DNA of 56,762 nucleotides from Oligoflexales bacterium (GCA_947445775.1 CANFEB010000012.1:1-56762), one strand, 5' to 3'. Positions 43,660 through 52,211 are shown, numbered from the stretch's first letter. Notes: generated from the sequence alone by a model not told the origin. Numbers and translations: made by a program.

Positions 43660-45506
43660 GGCGTCGTGCCCAACGGTTTTATGGACGATGGTTTGACGCT
43701 CGATTTTTTATTGGCTAGCTGACTGCTGAAATCACTCATCCGCCCAAGCAAAGTTCCTGCAGGCGTGTAACCTAAGATCGCATCCTTGGCGGTTAGTTCC
43801 CCCGACGGTGGAATCATGGTGAGGGTCGGTAGGCTCTGAAGTTCGTATTTGTCTTGCAGGGCATCATTGGCATCTGAACCCTCGGTCAGGTCCAGTTTCA
43901 GAAGGACCCAACGACTATTTAATTCGGCAATGACGCTGGCATCCTCAAAGGTTGTCACGTCCATCTTTTTGCAAGCATCGCACCATTCTGCCCAAGCATC
44001 GACAAGCAGGGGTTTACCGGTCTTCTTGGCACTAGCGAAAGCGGCGCCTTCGTCTTTAAACCAGTGGAGTCCGTTGGAACTACCGTTTGCAGACCCCGCT
44101 CCATTTGATCCGGTAAAATAAAGCTGGCTTGCAGAAAAAATACCGATGCCCAGGACAAGGGCGGGTATTAGACTTTTCACTTTGCTGTTATGCAAAGAAG
44201 GAACTGCAATCCAGACGAGCACCATGGCGAGTCCCAGGGGAGCAAAAATCGCGGCCAGGGTGTTGAAATGTGGTTTAAGCTGCTGCAACAGGCCGTATGC
44301 GGGCACGCGCAGATAATAAAGGGCGAGGGCAAACATGATCGAGGCGAACAGCAGCTTTGTTGCAATTTGCACGCGGTAGTTGACTTTGATTTTGCTGATC
44401 CTTGATGCGGCGCCTCCAAGGAATACATAGGGAAGCGAAAAACCGAGGCTATAGGTCGCGATCAGCGAGACGGACTGCACAAAGGATGCAGATTTTGTTG
44501 TATAGGTCAGTAACGCGGCAAGGATTGGCCCCGTGCACGGGGAGGCGACGAGGCCCGCGCCCGCTCCCATCAAGAAGACATTAAGCATGGAGGATTTTCC
44601 GGCTCCGAATTTCATGCCGAAATTTTGTAGTGCAGAAAAATTTCCGTAGCCCAGCATCGTCATGCCTAGAACGGCCATCACTGCGGCGAAAAATAGATTG
44701 AAATTCGCATTGGCAAGAAGGCTGCCAAACAGGCCCCCGCTAAGTCCAGCTGCGACGCCAGCGACGGTGTAGGTGACCAAAATCCCAGCGGCGTAGAGGC
44801 TGGAGTTGCGCAGCCCGTGACCACCGCGCCCACTCAAGACGCGCACGGTGATTGGGATCATCGGGGCCACGCACGGAGTCAGATTGGTCAGCAGTCCGCC
44901 GATGAAAACGATCGCCAACAGTGCCCAGATCGAAAGCGTTCCGGATTGAAGTTTTTTGGCGAGCCCGGATTCAAAGTCGACTTGTTCCCCAGTAGAAACC
45001 ACGGTTTTTTCTGAAATAGCTGGAGTGGCGGGTAGGGCATCCAAAAGCGCCAGGGACAACTTTTCGGTGTAGGGGAATAAACAGACTCCCTCCGCGCAGG
45101 CGGTATAGGTTACGGATACCGTGACGTTGCCGCCAAGGGTTGCAACCGGGCCACGGAATCGGATGGAGAATTCGCCGCTGCTAATTAATCGCGTTGGCTC
45201 ACCCGATATCGGATCTGGTTTCAGGTTTCCTTCGGGAGCAGACCGCCCCACTTCGCTGAATCCGAAGGGGGGAGCGAAATTGATCCTCTCTGCATAGAGT
45301 GCGAAGCCCCGGTCGGTTGCCAAGCGCAGGCCGACCTCTATGGTGTCCGGGTCGATGGCCGTGGCTCCGGCGCCGGTCCAGTGAACCACCTCGTTGGGGG
45401 CGACTGTCAGGGCTGTCGGGCCCGCCGCCATGACCGGAGTTATGACAAGTGGAAAAAAAACGGCCAGACAAATAAGTCCCCTGAGCACGGTTTGCAAAGG
45501 CTTCAT
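43656..45506 (-). CDS. dsbD: Thiol:disulfide interchange protein DsbD
   Basis: 616 residues from ATG 45506, with GGGGA upstream; a TTG at 45515 is less likely. Signal peptide (about 8-28), N-terminal DsbD-alpha domain with the CAEGVC cysteine pair, a central eight-helix membrane domain with LTPCVAPMIPITV and SPCTGPILAALL carrying the two electron-relay cysteines, and a C-terminal thioredoxin domain with WCDAC (Cys509/Cys512). It passes reducing equivalents from cytoplasmic thioredoxin to periplasmic disulfide isomerases and cytochrome c maturation, which fits the nearby c-type cytochromes and copper oxidase. First gene of a three-gene overlapping set. Confidence 0.96.
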   Translation of the reverse strand: MKPLQTVLRGLICLAVFFPLVITPVMAAGPTALTVAPNEVVHWTGAGATAIDPDTIEVGLRLATDRGFALYAERINFAPPFGFSEVGRSAPEGNLKPDPISGEPTRLISSGEFSIRFRGPVATLGGNVTVSVTYTACAEGVCLFPYTEKLSLALLDALPATPAISEKTVVSTGEQVDFESGLAKKLQSGTLSIWALLAIVFIGGLLTNLTPCVAPMIPITVRVLSGRGGHGLRNSSLYAAGILVTYTVAGVAAGLSGGLFGSLLANANFNLFFAAVMAVLGMTMLGYGNFSALQNFGMKFGAGKSSMLNVFLMGAGAGLVASPCTGPILAALLTYTTKSASFVQSVSLIATYSLGFSLPYVFLGGAASRISKIKVNYRVQIATKLLFASIMFALALYYLRVPAYGLLQQLKPHFNTLAAIFAPLGLAMVLVWIAVPSLHNSKVKSLIPALVLGIGIFSASQLYFTGSNGAGSANGSSNGLHWFKDEGAAFASAKKTGKPLLVDAWAEWCDACKKMDVTTFEDASVIAELNSRWVLLKLDLTEGSDANDALQDKYELQSLPTLTMIPPSGELTAKDAILGYTPAGTLLGRMSDFSSQLANKKSSVKPSSIKPLGTTP

Positions 45507-45614
45507 ATGGTTCAATCCCCAAAGAAAATAGCGACTTGGACTGACCCTAACAGATTCATTGAGCCGGCGTCACGCGGTAATGAATGAACTAATGAAAGGG
45601 CTTGATGAACAGAC

Positions 45615-45643
45615 TTGACGCGGCGCAGCCTTTCGCATAAATA
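45615..45643 (+). promoter_or_regulatory. Probable promoter for rplX
   Basis: TTGACG (45615-45620), a 17-bp spacer and TAAATA (45638-45643). The -35 is good and the -10 is only fair. It would give a leader of about 30 nt before the rplX ATG. Confidence 0.4.
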
Positions 45644-45679
45644 CCCGATTCCATTAATGAACGGACCGAGAGTTTACCT

Positions 45680-46018
45680 ATGATCGATATGACCAAATAC
45701 GAAGTGAAGTGCCGCCTAAAGAAGGGCGACGAAGTGATCGTCCTTTCTGGCCGTTGCGCTGGCCAAAAAGGCAAGATCGATAACATCGACCGCAAACACG
45801 ACAAGGTGTTGGTGTCGGGTATCAATCTCGTGAAACGCCACACGAAGCCGTCGGTTTCTGACCAAGAAGGCGGAATTGTCGAGAAGGCTGCCCCGCTGCA
45901 CATCAGCAAGGTTGCCCTTGTCGATCCAAAGACCAAAAAAGCGACGCGGATTGGCTACAAGATTGAAGACGGCAAAAAAGTCCGCTTCGCTAAAGCATCC
46001 GGCACGATCCTCGCTTAA
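45680..46018 (+). CDS. rplX: 50S ribosomal protein L24, stand-alone gene
   Basis: 112 residues. KOW motif CRLKKGDEVIVLSGRCAGQK, GKIDNIDRKHDKVLV, then the L24 signature SGINLVKRHTKPS and EKAAPLHISKVALVD ... RIGYKIEDGKKVRFAK. L24 initiates 50S assembly by binding 23S rRNA. The gene normally lies in the spc ribosomal operon between rplN and rplE; here it is alone, with its own promoter and terminator, between dsbD and a cytochrome peroxidase. Either the single copy has moved or this is a second copy. A second in-frame ATG is at 45689. Confidence 0.95.
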   Translation: MIDMTKYEVKCRLKKGDEVIVLSGRCAGQKGKIDNIDRKHDKVLVSGINLVKRHTKPSVSDQEGGIVEKAAPLHISKVALVDPKTKKATRIGYKIEDGKKVRFAKASGTILA

Positions 46019-46061
46019 GTTTACGATTTATTAAGAAACCTGTCGGACCCCGATAGAAGTC

Positions 46062-46098
46062 AAGGCCAGTGATCCTGTAAAGAGGTTGCTGGCTTTTT
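46062..46098 (+). terminator. Probable rplX terminator
   Basis: AAGGCCAG pairs with CTGGCTTTTT (with one G-T) around a 19-base loop, followed by C and further T-rich sequence. The stem is short but is in the right place, 44 bp after the rplX stop, ahead of a convergent gene. Confidence 0.55.
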
Positions 46099-46120
46099 CA
46101 TTTTCATTTTTTTTGAATTG

Positions 46121-47587
46121 CTAATTTTCGCTGAGGTCGCGAACGGGCGAGGTCAACGATTCCAAAAAGGCTTTGAGATCAGATTTTTCTTGGGCAGAAA
46201 GATTCAGTGGGCGCAGGCTTTCCTCGCGGTGCCCAATGGCTGGCGTGGTTTTCAAATGATCATAATGGTCGAGCACGTCATCGAGAGATGCTGCCCGGCC
46301 ATCGTGAAAATAGGGCCCGGTGACAGCGATATTGCGTAAGGTCGGTGTTTTGAAGGCTCCCACCGTTTCCAAATTGTCGGGGTCCGCAAATTCTTGCTCG
46401 CGGCACGACTCGGAATGAATTCGCGCAGCAGCAGCAGCAGCAGGGCCAGCCTTTTCCAAAATGCCAGCGCGACAATTGAATTCAGATGCCAGGACTTCGA
46501 TTTGGCCCTTTGTGCGCCCCACGACATCAGCGAGCCAAGCTTTGACGGGGAGTTCTTCGAGGCGCGCGGTGTCGCCGAGGCCGATGTTATGGAATTGTTG
46601 ATCGGACAGCGAGGCCCCGCGATGGCAGAGAACGCAGTTGCCCTTGCCGGTGAAAATCCGCAAGCCGGCCAGTGCTGTGCCATCAGCCAACTCAGCCAAA
46701 GGGCGGTCAGGATTGGCTCTTACTTTTTTCATAAAACCATCAAACGGCGATTGATTGGCGATTTGGAATTTTTCCCAGGCCGCGATGGCCAGAGCTGCGT
46801 TGGCGACAACAATAGTCGCACTCTCTGGGTGCAATATCCGTTGTTCTGGTTGTAGTGCCTGCGCCACCAACGCCGACGGTTGGATGGATTGATTGCTTGC
46901 GAGTTTGAGGAGGCTGGTCAGGCGCTTGTAGGGGCCGATAGACGCTAGGGTGTAGCCGGCCATGACGTTGGTATTGGTATTGGGTTTTTGCGGAGTGAAT
47001 CCGTCAATGTTTGGCTGGCCCACAGCAGCCTCGCCAAATAGCGCCCCGTAGGATGCGCCATGAAATTTTTCGATGGCGACGGCGAGGCTGATTCTCGTCA
47101 GCCCATGCTCGTTAGGATTTTCCAGCGGGCCTAATGCCTGCGCCGCGAGTGAGTCCGCCCGCCCATCCCAAAAAAACCAATGGCCGAGACCGCTGTTGAT
47201 AATCGTCGGCGTGTTCCGGTTGGTGATGCCCACTCCCCGTCCCGTGGGAAGTCCGTCGGTGAAGGATTTTTCGGGAATATGACAGGTCGCACAGGCCACT
47301 TGCCCGTTTGATGAGAGGCGCGTGTCGAAGAAAAGTTTTTTTCCAAAGGCGGCAAGGCGCTGATCGCGGGAATTTGCGGGTGGGCTGGAAATATCTGCCA
47401 AGGCCATCGCGCCCAACGTGACTCTGAGTTCCTTATCGGTTAAGGATTCGCGGGGGGCGGGGCGCGGATCCAAAATTCCCATGCGGGTGATTAAAAAAAG
47501 GGCAGCCGCGCCAGCAATGAGAACGAGTCGCAACATCCCGCCACGTATAGACTTTATGTTGCGCAAGGCCTCGCGGAGGTTTATCAT
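46121..47587 (-). CDS. Dihaem cytochrome c peroxidase/MauG family protein
   Basis: 488 residues from ATG 47587. N-terminal membrane anchor or signal (about 18-35, MLRLVLIAGAAALFLITRMG). Two haem-binding motifs: CATCH (Cys99, Cys102, His103) and CVLCH (Cys318, Cys321, His322). Other family motifs are FFDTRLSSNGQ, NRNTPTIINSGLGHWFFWDG, FHNIGLGD and FKTPTLRNIAVTGPYFHDGR. Located in the periplasm, such proteins reduce hydrogen peroxide or oxidise a protein substrate (MauG type); which is not clear. A GCT run encodes Ala6 in PAAAAAAR. The start is back-to-back with the divergent YtkA-like gene. Confidence 0.92.
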   Translation of the reverse strand: MINLREALRNIKSIRGGMLRLVLIAGAAALFLITRMGILDPRPAPRESLTDKELRVTLGAMALADISSPPANSRDQRLAAFGKKLFFDTRLSSNGQVACATCHIPEKSFTDGLPTGRGVGITNRNTPTIINSGLGHWFFWDGRADSLAAQALGPLENPNEHGLTRISLAVAIEKFHGASYGALFGEAAVGQPNIDGFTPQKPNTNTNVMAGYTLASIGPYKRLTSLLKLASNQSIQPSALVAQALQPEQRILHPESATIVVANAALAIAAWEKFQIANQSPFDGFMKKVRANPDRPLAELADGTALAGLRIFTGKGNCVLCHRGASLSDQQFHNIGLGDTARLEELPVKAWLADVVGRTKGQIEVLASEFNCRAGILEKAGPAAAAAARIHSESCREQEFADPDNLETVGAFKTPTLRNIAVTGPYFHDGRAASLDDVLDHYDHLKTTPAIGHREESLRPLNLSAQEKSDLKAFLESLTSPVRDLSEN

Positions 47588-48052
47588 TTGCAAGTTACTC
47601 GCATCTTAATTGATGTCTCTGGAGTGCTTCGCTCGTTGAAGAAGCTATCAACATTTTTTATCGCACTCATCGTGTTTGGTTTTAGCGCGATCGGCAGCGC
47701 TGCGCAAGCGGTGGTCGAGTATCCCGTTCCGGGGACTGCTGTGTCTCTGGTCTACAGCGTTCAGGGTGGCGGCGCCTTCAACCTGGATTCTATTCAAAAG
47801 CTCGACGTTAAATTGCTGGCAAAAGGCGCCAAAGCGTCCGCAGGCGACTTTGCTTTGCGGGGCTTTGTTTTGGAGGGTTTTGACGCCCGCATGCCAGAAC
47901 ACAACCACGGCATGATCACCAAGCCAATCATTCAAAAAAAATCAGACGCTGAATACACCATCGATGGTGTGAAACTGCATATGGCTGGCAAGTGGGTGCT
48001 CGAATTCAAGGTCTCAGGTAAATCGGTCAAGGTTCCCGTAGAGATAAAATAA
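47588..48052 (+). CDS. Secreted YtkA/FixH-like protein
   Basis: 154 residues from a TTG that has GGAGG 7 nt upstream; a later GTG at 47624 would also leave the signal peptide intact. Signal segment about 19-41 (KLSTFFIALIVFGFSAIGSA ... QA). The C-terminal half has the YtkA-like pattern: DARMPEHNHGM, then YTIDGVKLHMAGKWVLEFKV, with His/Met residues suited to copper binding. It lies 44 bp before coxB, so a role in copper delivery to, or assembly of, the oxidase is a reasonable inference. Confidence 0.75.
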   Translation: MQVTRILIDVSGVLRSLKKLSTFFIALIVFGFSAIGSAAQAVVEYPVPGTAVSLVYSVQGGGAFNLDSIQKLDVKLLAKGAKASAGDFALRGFVLEGFDARMPEHNHGMITKPIIQKKSDAEYTIDGVKLHMAGKWVLEFKVSGKSVKVPVEIK

Positions 48053-48096
48053 GTTGTCTTATTGGTTATCCTGTAAAACGTTTCAGGGAAGAACAC

Positions 48097-49182
48097 ATGA
48101 GAAGAAAAACTGGAATTACACTCGGGGCCGTTGCCTGGCTAGCTTCGGCCGCGGCATGGGCAAAAAAATTCGATGAAATGCCATACAAAATCGACGGCGG
48201 ATTCGACGTCCCGATGTCGACGATCGCTGGCCTCACCGAATGGACTCGTGACATCAACTATGTCTACTTGATCACCACGGTCATCGTTGCGGTTATATTT
48301 CTTGCGGTTGCCTTGCCCCTGATTTACACCCTCTACAAATTTCGCGCAAAAGAGGGCGATGATACTCCTCCGAAACAACTTCATGGCAACGTGATCCTTG
48401 AGTTTCTGTGGACGGTCATTCCGGCGGTTCTTTTGATTTTTATTGCGGTCCCGACTTGGAAAATCATTTTCAAGCACGATGGTCTGCCGGCTCGCGCCGA
48501 TGCCATCAAGGTTCACGTGGTCGGCCACCAGTGGTGGTGGGAGTTCCAGTACCCTGACCTTGGCATCACGACGGCCTATGAACTACATTTGCCTGAGAAC
48601 ACTCCGGTGGACCTTTCGATAACCTCCGCCGATGTTTATCACGCATTTTGGATCCCCAAATTCGGGGGCAAGACTTCAGCCATCCAAGGCAACATCAACC
48701 GCCTTTCATTGACGAGCCCGCTAGCAAGGCTGCCCGAAGTTGCCGGTGGCGATTATTACCAAGGGCAGTGCGTCGAGTTGTGCGGAACCTCTCACGCCCT
48801 TATGCGCCACGTTGGCGTCGTTCATACCAAGGAAGGCTTTGAACGTTGGGTCAAGGCCCATAATCAGCCGCCGAAGGTTGAGACGGCTTCCCAGCGCGAA
48901 GGTGAACAGGTTTTCGCGCGTTGTATCGCCTGCCATGCGATCGAGGGAACGCCGAGTGCCAGTATTCCCGGCGATAAGATTGGCCCAAATCTTTCGAGCT
49001 TTGGTTCGCGTTCGCACCTTGCTGGCGGCACGCGTAAGAATACGGAAGAAAACCTGGCCATCTGGCTGCGTAACCCGCAAGGGCTCAAGCCTGGTGTGCT
49101 CATGCCGAATTTGGCTTTGACGGAACCAGAAATCGCAGCCCTGACCGCATACCTGCGCCAATCCACTTACAAGACTTACTAA
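48097..49182 (+). CDS. coxB: Cytochrome c oxidase subunit II with fused cytochrome c
   Basis: 361 residues. Signal peptide, two membrane helices (about 50-75 and 95-118), a cupredoxin domain with all CuA ligands (His182, Cys225, Glu227, Cys229, His233, Met236) and a C-terminal cytochrome c domain (CIACH, Cys276-Cys279-His280, distal Met336 in GVLMPNL). The fusion marks a caa3-type oxidase, in which subunit II accepts electrons through its own haem c. WQWWWEF-type aromatic patch (GHQWWWEFQYPD) is the electron entry region. First of the operon coxB-coxA-coxC-coxD-ctaG. Confidence 0.97.
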   Translation: MRRKTGITLGAVAWLASAAAWAKKFDEMPYKIDGGFDVPMSTIAGLTEWTRDINYVYLITTVIVAVIFLAVALPLIYTLYKFRAKEGDDTPPKQLHGNVILEFLWTVIPAVLLIFIAVPTWKIIFKHDGLPARADAIKVHVVGHQWWWEFQYPDLGITTAYELHLPENTPVDLSITSADVYHAFWIPKFGGKTSAIQGNINRLSLTSPLARLPEVAGGDYYQGQCVELCGTSHALMRHVGVVHTKEGFERWVKAHNQPPKVETASQREGEQVFARCIACHAIEGTPSASIPGDKIGPNLSSFGSRSHLAGGTRKNTEENLAIWLRNPQGLKPGVLMPNLALTEPEIAALTAYLRQSTYKTY

Positions 49183-49204
49183 GCGACGCGAAGGAATTTG
49201 AAAT

Positions 49205-51037
49205 ATGTCTGCAAGCGCTCATAGCCAAAGCTACTCTAAAACCGGACTCTGGAGCTGGATCACCACTGTGGACCACAAGCGAATTGGCATTTTGTATGCC
49301 TGTTCCGCCTTGGCCTTCATGGTGATCGCCGGGATCGATGCCCTGCTGATGCGCAGCCAATTGGCGCTGCCAGACAATGGCCTGATCTCGGCGGAGACCT
49401 ATAACGGCCTCGTGACGATGCACGGGACGTCCATGATCTTTTTGTTCATCATGCCGCTCAGTGCCGGCTTCTTTAATTTTTTCACTCCCCTCATGATCGG
49501 TGCGCCGGACGTCGCCTTTCCGCGTCTTAACGCTCTGAGTTTTTGGATTTTCCTCTTTGGCGGACTTCTCCTCAACTTTTCCTACTTGATCGGGCAGATG
49601 CCGGCCGTTGGCTGGTTTGCCTATGCCAACCTGACCTTGCGCCAATACAGTCCGACCGTGTCGGTGGACTTTTGGGTTTGGGGTATTCAGATTCTTGGTT
49701 TGGCTTCTTTGATTGCCGCGATTAACTTTTTCACGACGATCTTGAACATGCGCGCTCCAGGTATGACGCTGCTCAAAATGCCCATTTTCATCTGGGCAAC
49801 CCTTGTCACGCAGGTTTTGTTGATCCTTGCCTTGCCAGTGATCACGGTGGCCTGCGTGATGCTCTCGTTTGACCGTGCATTCGGCACAGGATTCTTTGAT
49901 CCAGGCGCCGGTGGTTATGTTCTGATGTGGGAGCATTTGTTCTGGGTTTTTGGCCACCCGGAAGTTTATATTCTGATTTTACCGGGCATGGGCATCGTTT
50001 CCGAAATCCTCGCGACGTTCAGCCGCAAGCCACTGTTTGGCTACTCCGTCATGGTCTACTCAACCTGCGCAATTGGATTCCTTGGTTTTGCCGTATGGGC
50101 CCACCATATGTTCACGGTTGGTATGGGGCCGTGGGCCAACGCACTTTTCTCGGCTGCGACCATGCTCATTGCAATTCCGACCGGCGTGAAGATTTTCAAC
50201 TGGATGTCGACCCTTTGGGGCGGTAAAATTCGTTTTACAACGGCGGCACTTTACGCCATCAGCTTCATCGCGATGTTCACGTTTGGCGGACTTTCGGGCA
50301 TCATGCACTCGTCGCCACCGATTGATACCCAGCACCACGACACCTACTTCGTGGTCGCCCATTTCCACTATGTTCTTTACGGCGGCGCTGTGATGGCGCT
50401 CTTCGGCGGCATTTATTACTGGTTCCCGAAGGTCACCGGCCGGTTGATGAACGAGACCTTGGGCAAGATCCAATTCTGGCTTTACATGGTCGGCTTCAAC
50501 CTGACTTTTTTCCCGATGCACTTCCTTGGCGTTCAGGGGATGCCACGTCGTATTTACACCTACGCCCCTGACCGGGGTTGGAATCTTTGGAATCTGATTT
50601 GTACGATGGGCGCATATTTGACTGCCATCGGAGCATTCTTGTTTGCGGTCAACGTTTTCTGGAGCCTCTTCAAAGGAAAAATTGCCGGCAATGATCCTTG
50701 GGATGCTCGTACCCTTGAGTGGTCTTTGCCGTCGCCGCCGTTGGAGCACAACTTTGACGTGATTCCAACGGTGACGCACCTCGACGAGTGGTGGCACCGC
50801 AAGTACAACGAAGATGGCACGCGCAAAGTCCTCGCTCCGGCGCCGCATTTCGATCCCCAGACGATTCATCTGCCTAATCCGTCGTACTGGCCGATTGTCC
50901 TGGCTTTTGGAATCCTGCTGATCGGTACTGGGTTTTTCCTGCCTTCGTTTGGACATGTGATTTCGATCGGTACAAGCGTCACTGGCGCCCTTGTGGTCCT
51001 TGGTTCTGCATTCGGATGGTCATACGAGAAGGCTTAA
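49205..51037 (+). CDS. coxA: Cytochrome c oxidase subunit I
   Basis: 610 residues, about twelve to fourteen membrane helices. Low-spin haem ligand in VTMHGTSMIF, CuB/Tyr crosslink motif WVFGHPEVYILILPG, CuB histidines in WAHHMFTVG, and haem ligands in VVAHFHYVLYGGA. It forms the oxygen-reducing, proton-pumping core of the terminal oxidase in the inner membrane. The Glu-containing D-channel end is replaced around HPEVY by the usual type A pattern. GAAGGAA precedes the ATG; 22 bp after coxB. Confidence 0.98.
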   Translation: MSASAHSQSYSKTGLWSWITTVDHKRIGILYACSALAFMVIAGIDALLMRSQLALPDNGLISAETYNGLVTMHGTSMIFLFIMPLSAGFFNFFTPLMIGAPDVAFPRLNALSFWIFLFGGLLLNFSYLIGQMPAVGWFAYANLTLRQYSPTVSVDFWVWGIQILGLASLIAAINFFTTILNMRAPGMTLLKMPIFIWATLVTQVLLILALPVITVACVMLSFDRAFGTGFFDPGAGGYVLMWEHLFWVFGHPEVYILILPGMGIVSEILATFSRKPLFGYSVMVYSTCAIGFLGFAVWAHHMFTVGMGPWANALFSAATMLIAIPTGVKIFNWMSTLWGGKIRFTTAALYAISFIAMFTFGGLSGIMHSSPPIDTQHHDTYFVVAHFHYVLYGGAVMALFGGIYYWFPKVTGRLMNETLGKIQFWLYMVGFNLTFFPMHFLGVQGMPRRIYTYAPDRGWNLWNLICTMGAYLTAIGAFLFAVNVFWSLFKGKIAGNDPWDARTLEWSLPSPPLEHNFDVIPTVTHLDEWWHRKYNEDGTRKVLAPAPHFDPQTIHLPNPSYWPIVLAFGILLIGTGFFLPSFGHVISIGTSVTGALVVLGSAFGWSYEKA

Positions 51038-51086
51038 TTTTACCCGTTAGCCGTTAGCTGTTAACCGGATGACGTGTTTAAAAAGT

Positions 51087-51122
51087 TTCCATGAAAGTTT
51101 TCCTGAAAGTTTCCATGAAGGA
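51087..51122 (+). repeat. Three 12-bp tandem repeats upstream of coxC
   Basis: TTTCCATGAAAG, TTTTCCTGAAAG and TTTCCATGAAGG (51087-51098, 51099-51110, 51111-51122). The last copy provides the AAGGAG ribosome binding site of coxC, so repeat number sets leader length. Confidence 0.85.
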
Positions 51123-51131
51123 GATTGAATC

Positions 51132-51782
51132 GTGATGCTTGACTCGCAACATACAGGATCTGCCGGGACTGCCGGGACTATCCACGGCGCCGGACAAGAG
51201 GCTCACACTCATCCGACCAACACGGGCGTCGACAATCGCAAGTTTGCGATGTGGACCCTGATTGCTTCGGAATGTTTTTTGTTTGGCACCTTGATTGGCA
51301 ATTACTTGATTCACAAGAACCGTGGCATTAGTGGTCCGAAGCCCCATGAGGTCTACCAGATCGACATCACCACCCTCAGCACGTTCGACCTGCTGATGAG
51401 TTCCGTTGCGATGGTTTTTGCGCTCTACTACTGCAACGCGCGCCGCTTGCGCCTCTTCCAATTTTGGACGGGTGTTGTTGCCCTCGGTGGTTTGATATTC
51501 CTTGGCTTTCAATACATCGAATTCAGTCATTTTGTGTTGAAGGAAGACCTCGGTCTTACCCGCAATATTTTCGCCTCCAGTTTTTACCTTCTGACGGGAT
51601 GCCACGGCGCCCACGTTACGGTTGGTGTCATCTGGATGTTGTCGATCCTGATCACGTCGTTGATCAAGGGGGATAAATGGTTCAACTCCACGATGGTCGA
51701 AGTGGCGGGTCTTTACTGGCACTTTGTGGACGTGGTTTGGATCATCATCTTCACGGTCGTTTACCTGTTCGTTTACGTCTAA
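51132..51782 (+). CDS. coxC: Cytochrome c oxidase subunit III
   Basis: 216 residues from GTG 51132, 8 nt after GGAG (ATG at 51135 is next). After a His/Thr/Gly-rich start, five membrane helices: KFAMWTLIASECFLFGTLIG, LLMSSVAMVFALYYC, FWTGVVALGGLIFLGFQ, YLLTGCHGAHVTVGVIWMLS, and the last GLYWHFVDVVWIIIFTVVYL. The motifs GCHGAHV and YWHFVDVVWI are the subunit III signature. Five helices rather than seven match the short bacterial form. Subunit III stabilises proton uptake by subunit I. Confidence 0.96.
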   Translation: MMLDSQHTGSAGTAGTIHGAGQEAHTHPTNTGVDNRKFAMWTLIASECFLFGTLIGNYLIHKNRGISGPKPHEVYQIDITTLSTFDLLMSSVAMVFALYYCNARRLRLFQFWTGVVALGGLIFLGFQYIEFSHFVLKEDLGLTRNIFASSFYLLTGCHGAHVTVGVIWMLSILITSLIKGDKWFNSTMVEVAGLYWHFVDVVWIIIFTVVYLFVYV

Positions 51783-51797
51783 GGAGAGGACAACACC

Positions 51798-52211
51798 ATG
51801 AGCCATGATGTGAAAAACGCGAAGAATACCCACGCCCACGATGAAAAAGCCCACGGGTCAATCAAACTGTATGTGATTTTTGCCGTGATCCTTTGTTTGA
51901 TCACTTTTGCCGAATGGGCCATTTTCAAAAAACGCGATGCCCTTGGGATCTCGAATCATATGTTGGTTTTTGGGCTGCTTTTGCTGTCCTTGGTCAAGTT
52001 TGTGATGGTTTGCGGTTGGTACATGCACCTTCGTTACGATCACAAATCTTTGACGAACATGTTGATTATGGGGATGGTCCTGGCCTCTGCAACGTTTGCT
52101 GTTGTGGCGGTTGTGGTGCACCCAAAGGACTGCAGCGCTTCCAAGGGTGAGTGTTTCCGCTTGGGCGACTCCACGGCTGTGCCGGAAGAACCCGCGCCAG
52201 CATCACCGTAA
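51798..52211 (+). CDS. Cytochrome c oxidase subunit IV family protein
   Basis: 137 residues, ATG after AAGGAGAGG. A His-rich start, then three membrane helices (about 24-44, 55-75, 85-107), including ILCLITFAEWAIF, LLLLSLVKFVMVCGWYMHLR and MLIMGMVLASATFAVVAVVV. The KFxMVxxWYMHLRxD signature matches the bacterial COX4_pro/CyoD-like subunit IV. Accessory role in oxidase stability. The Pro/Ala tail overlaps the open frame of ctaG but not its likely start. Confidence 0.92.
   Translation: MSHDVKNAKNTHAHDEKAHGSIKLYVIFAVILCLITFAEWAIFKKRDALGISNHMLVFGLLLLSLVKFVMVCGWYMHLRYDHKSLTNMLIMGMVLASATFAVVAVVVHPKDCSASKGECFRLGDSTAVPEEPAPASP

Noticed and set aside
45554-45585. ATTCATT/AATGAAT hairpin between dsbD and rplX as a terminator
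   Set aside because: AT-rich stem with an 18-base loop and no T-run; also it lies between divergent genes where no terminator is expected.
50060-50956. 298-codon open frame antisense to coxA
   Set aside because: Rich in Arg/Gln/His from mirrored coxA codons, no recognisable motif; a shadow. The same applies to antisense frames at 49100-49957, 51078-51854 and 43072-43722.
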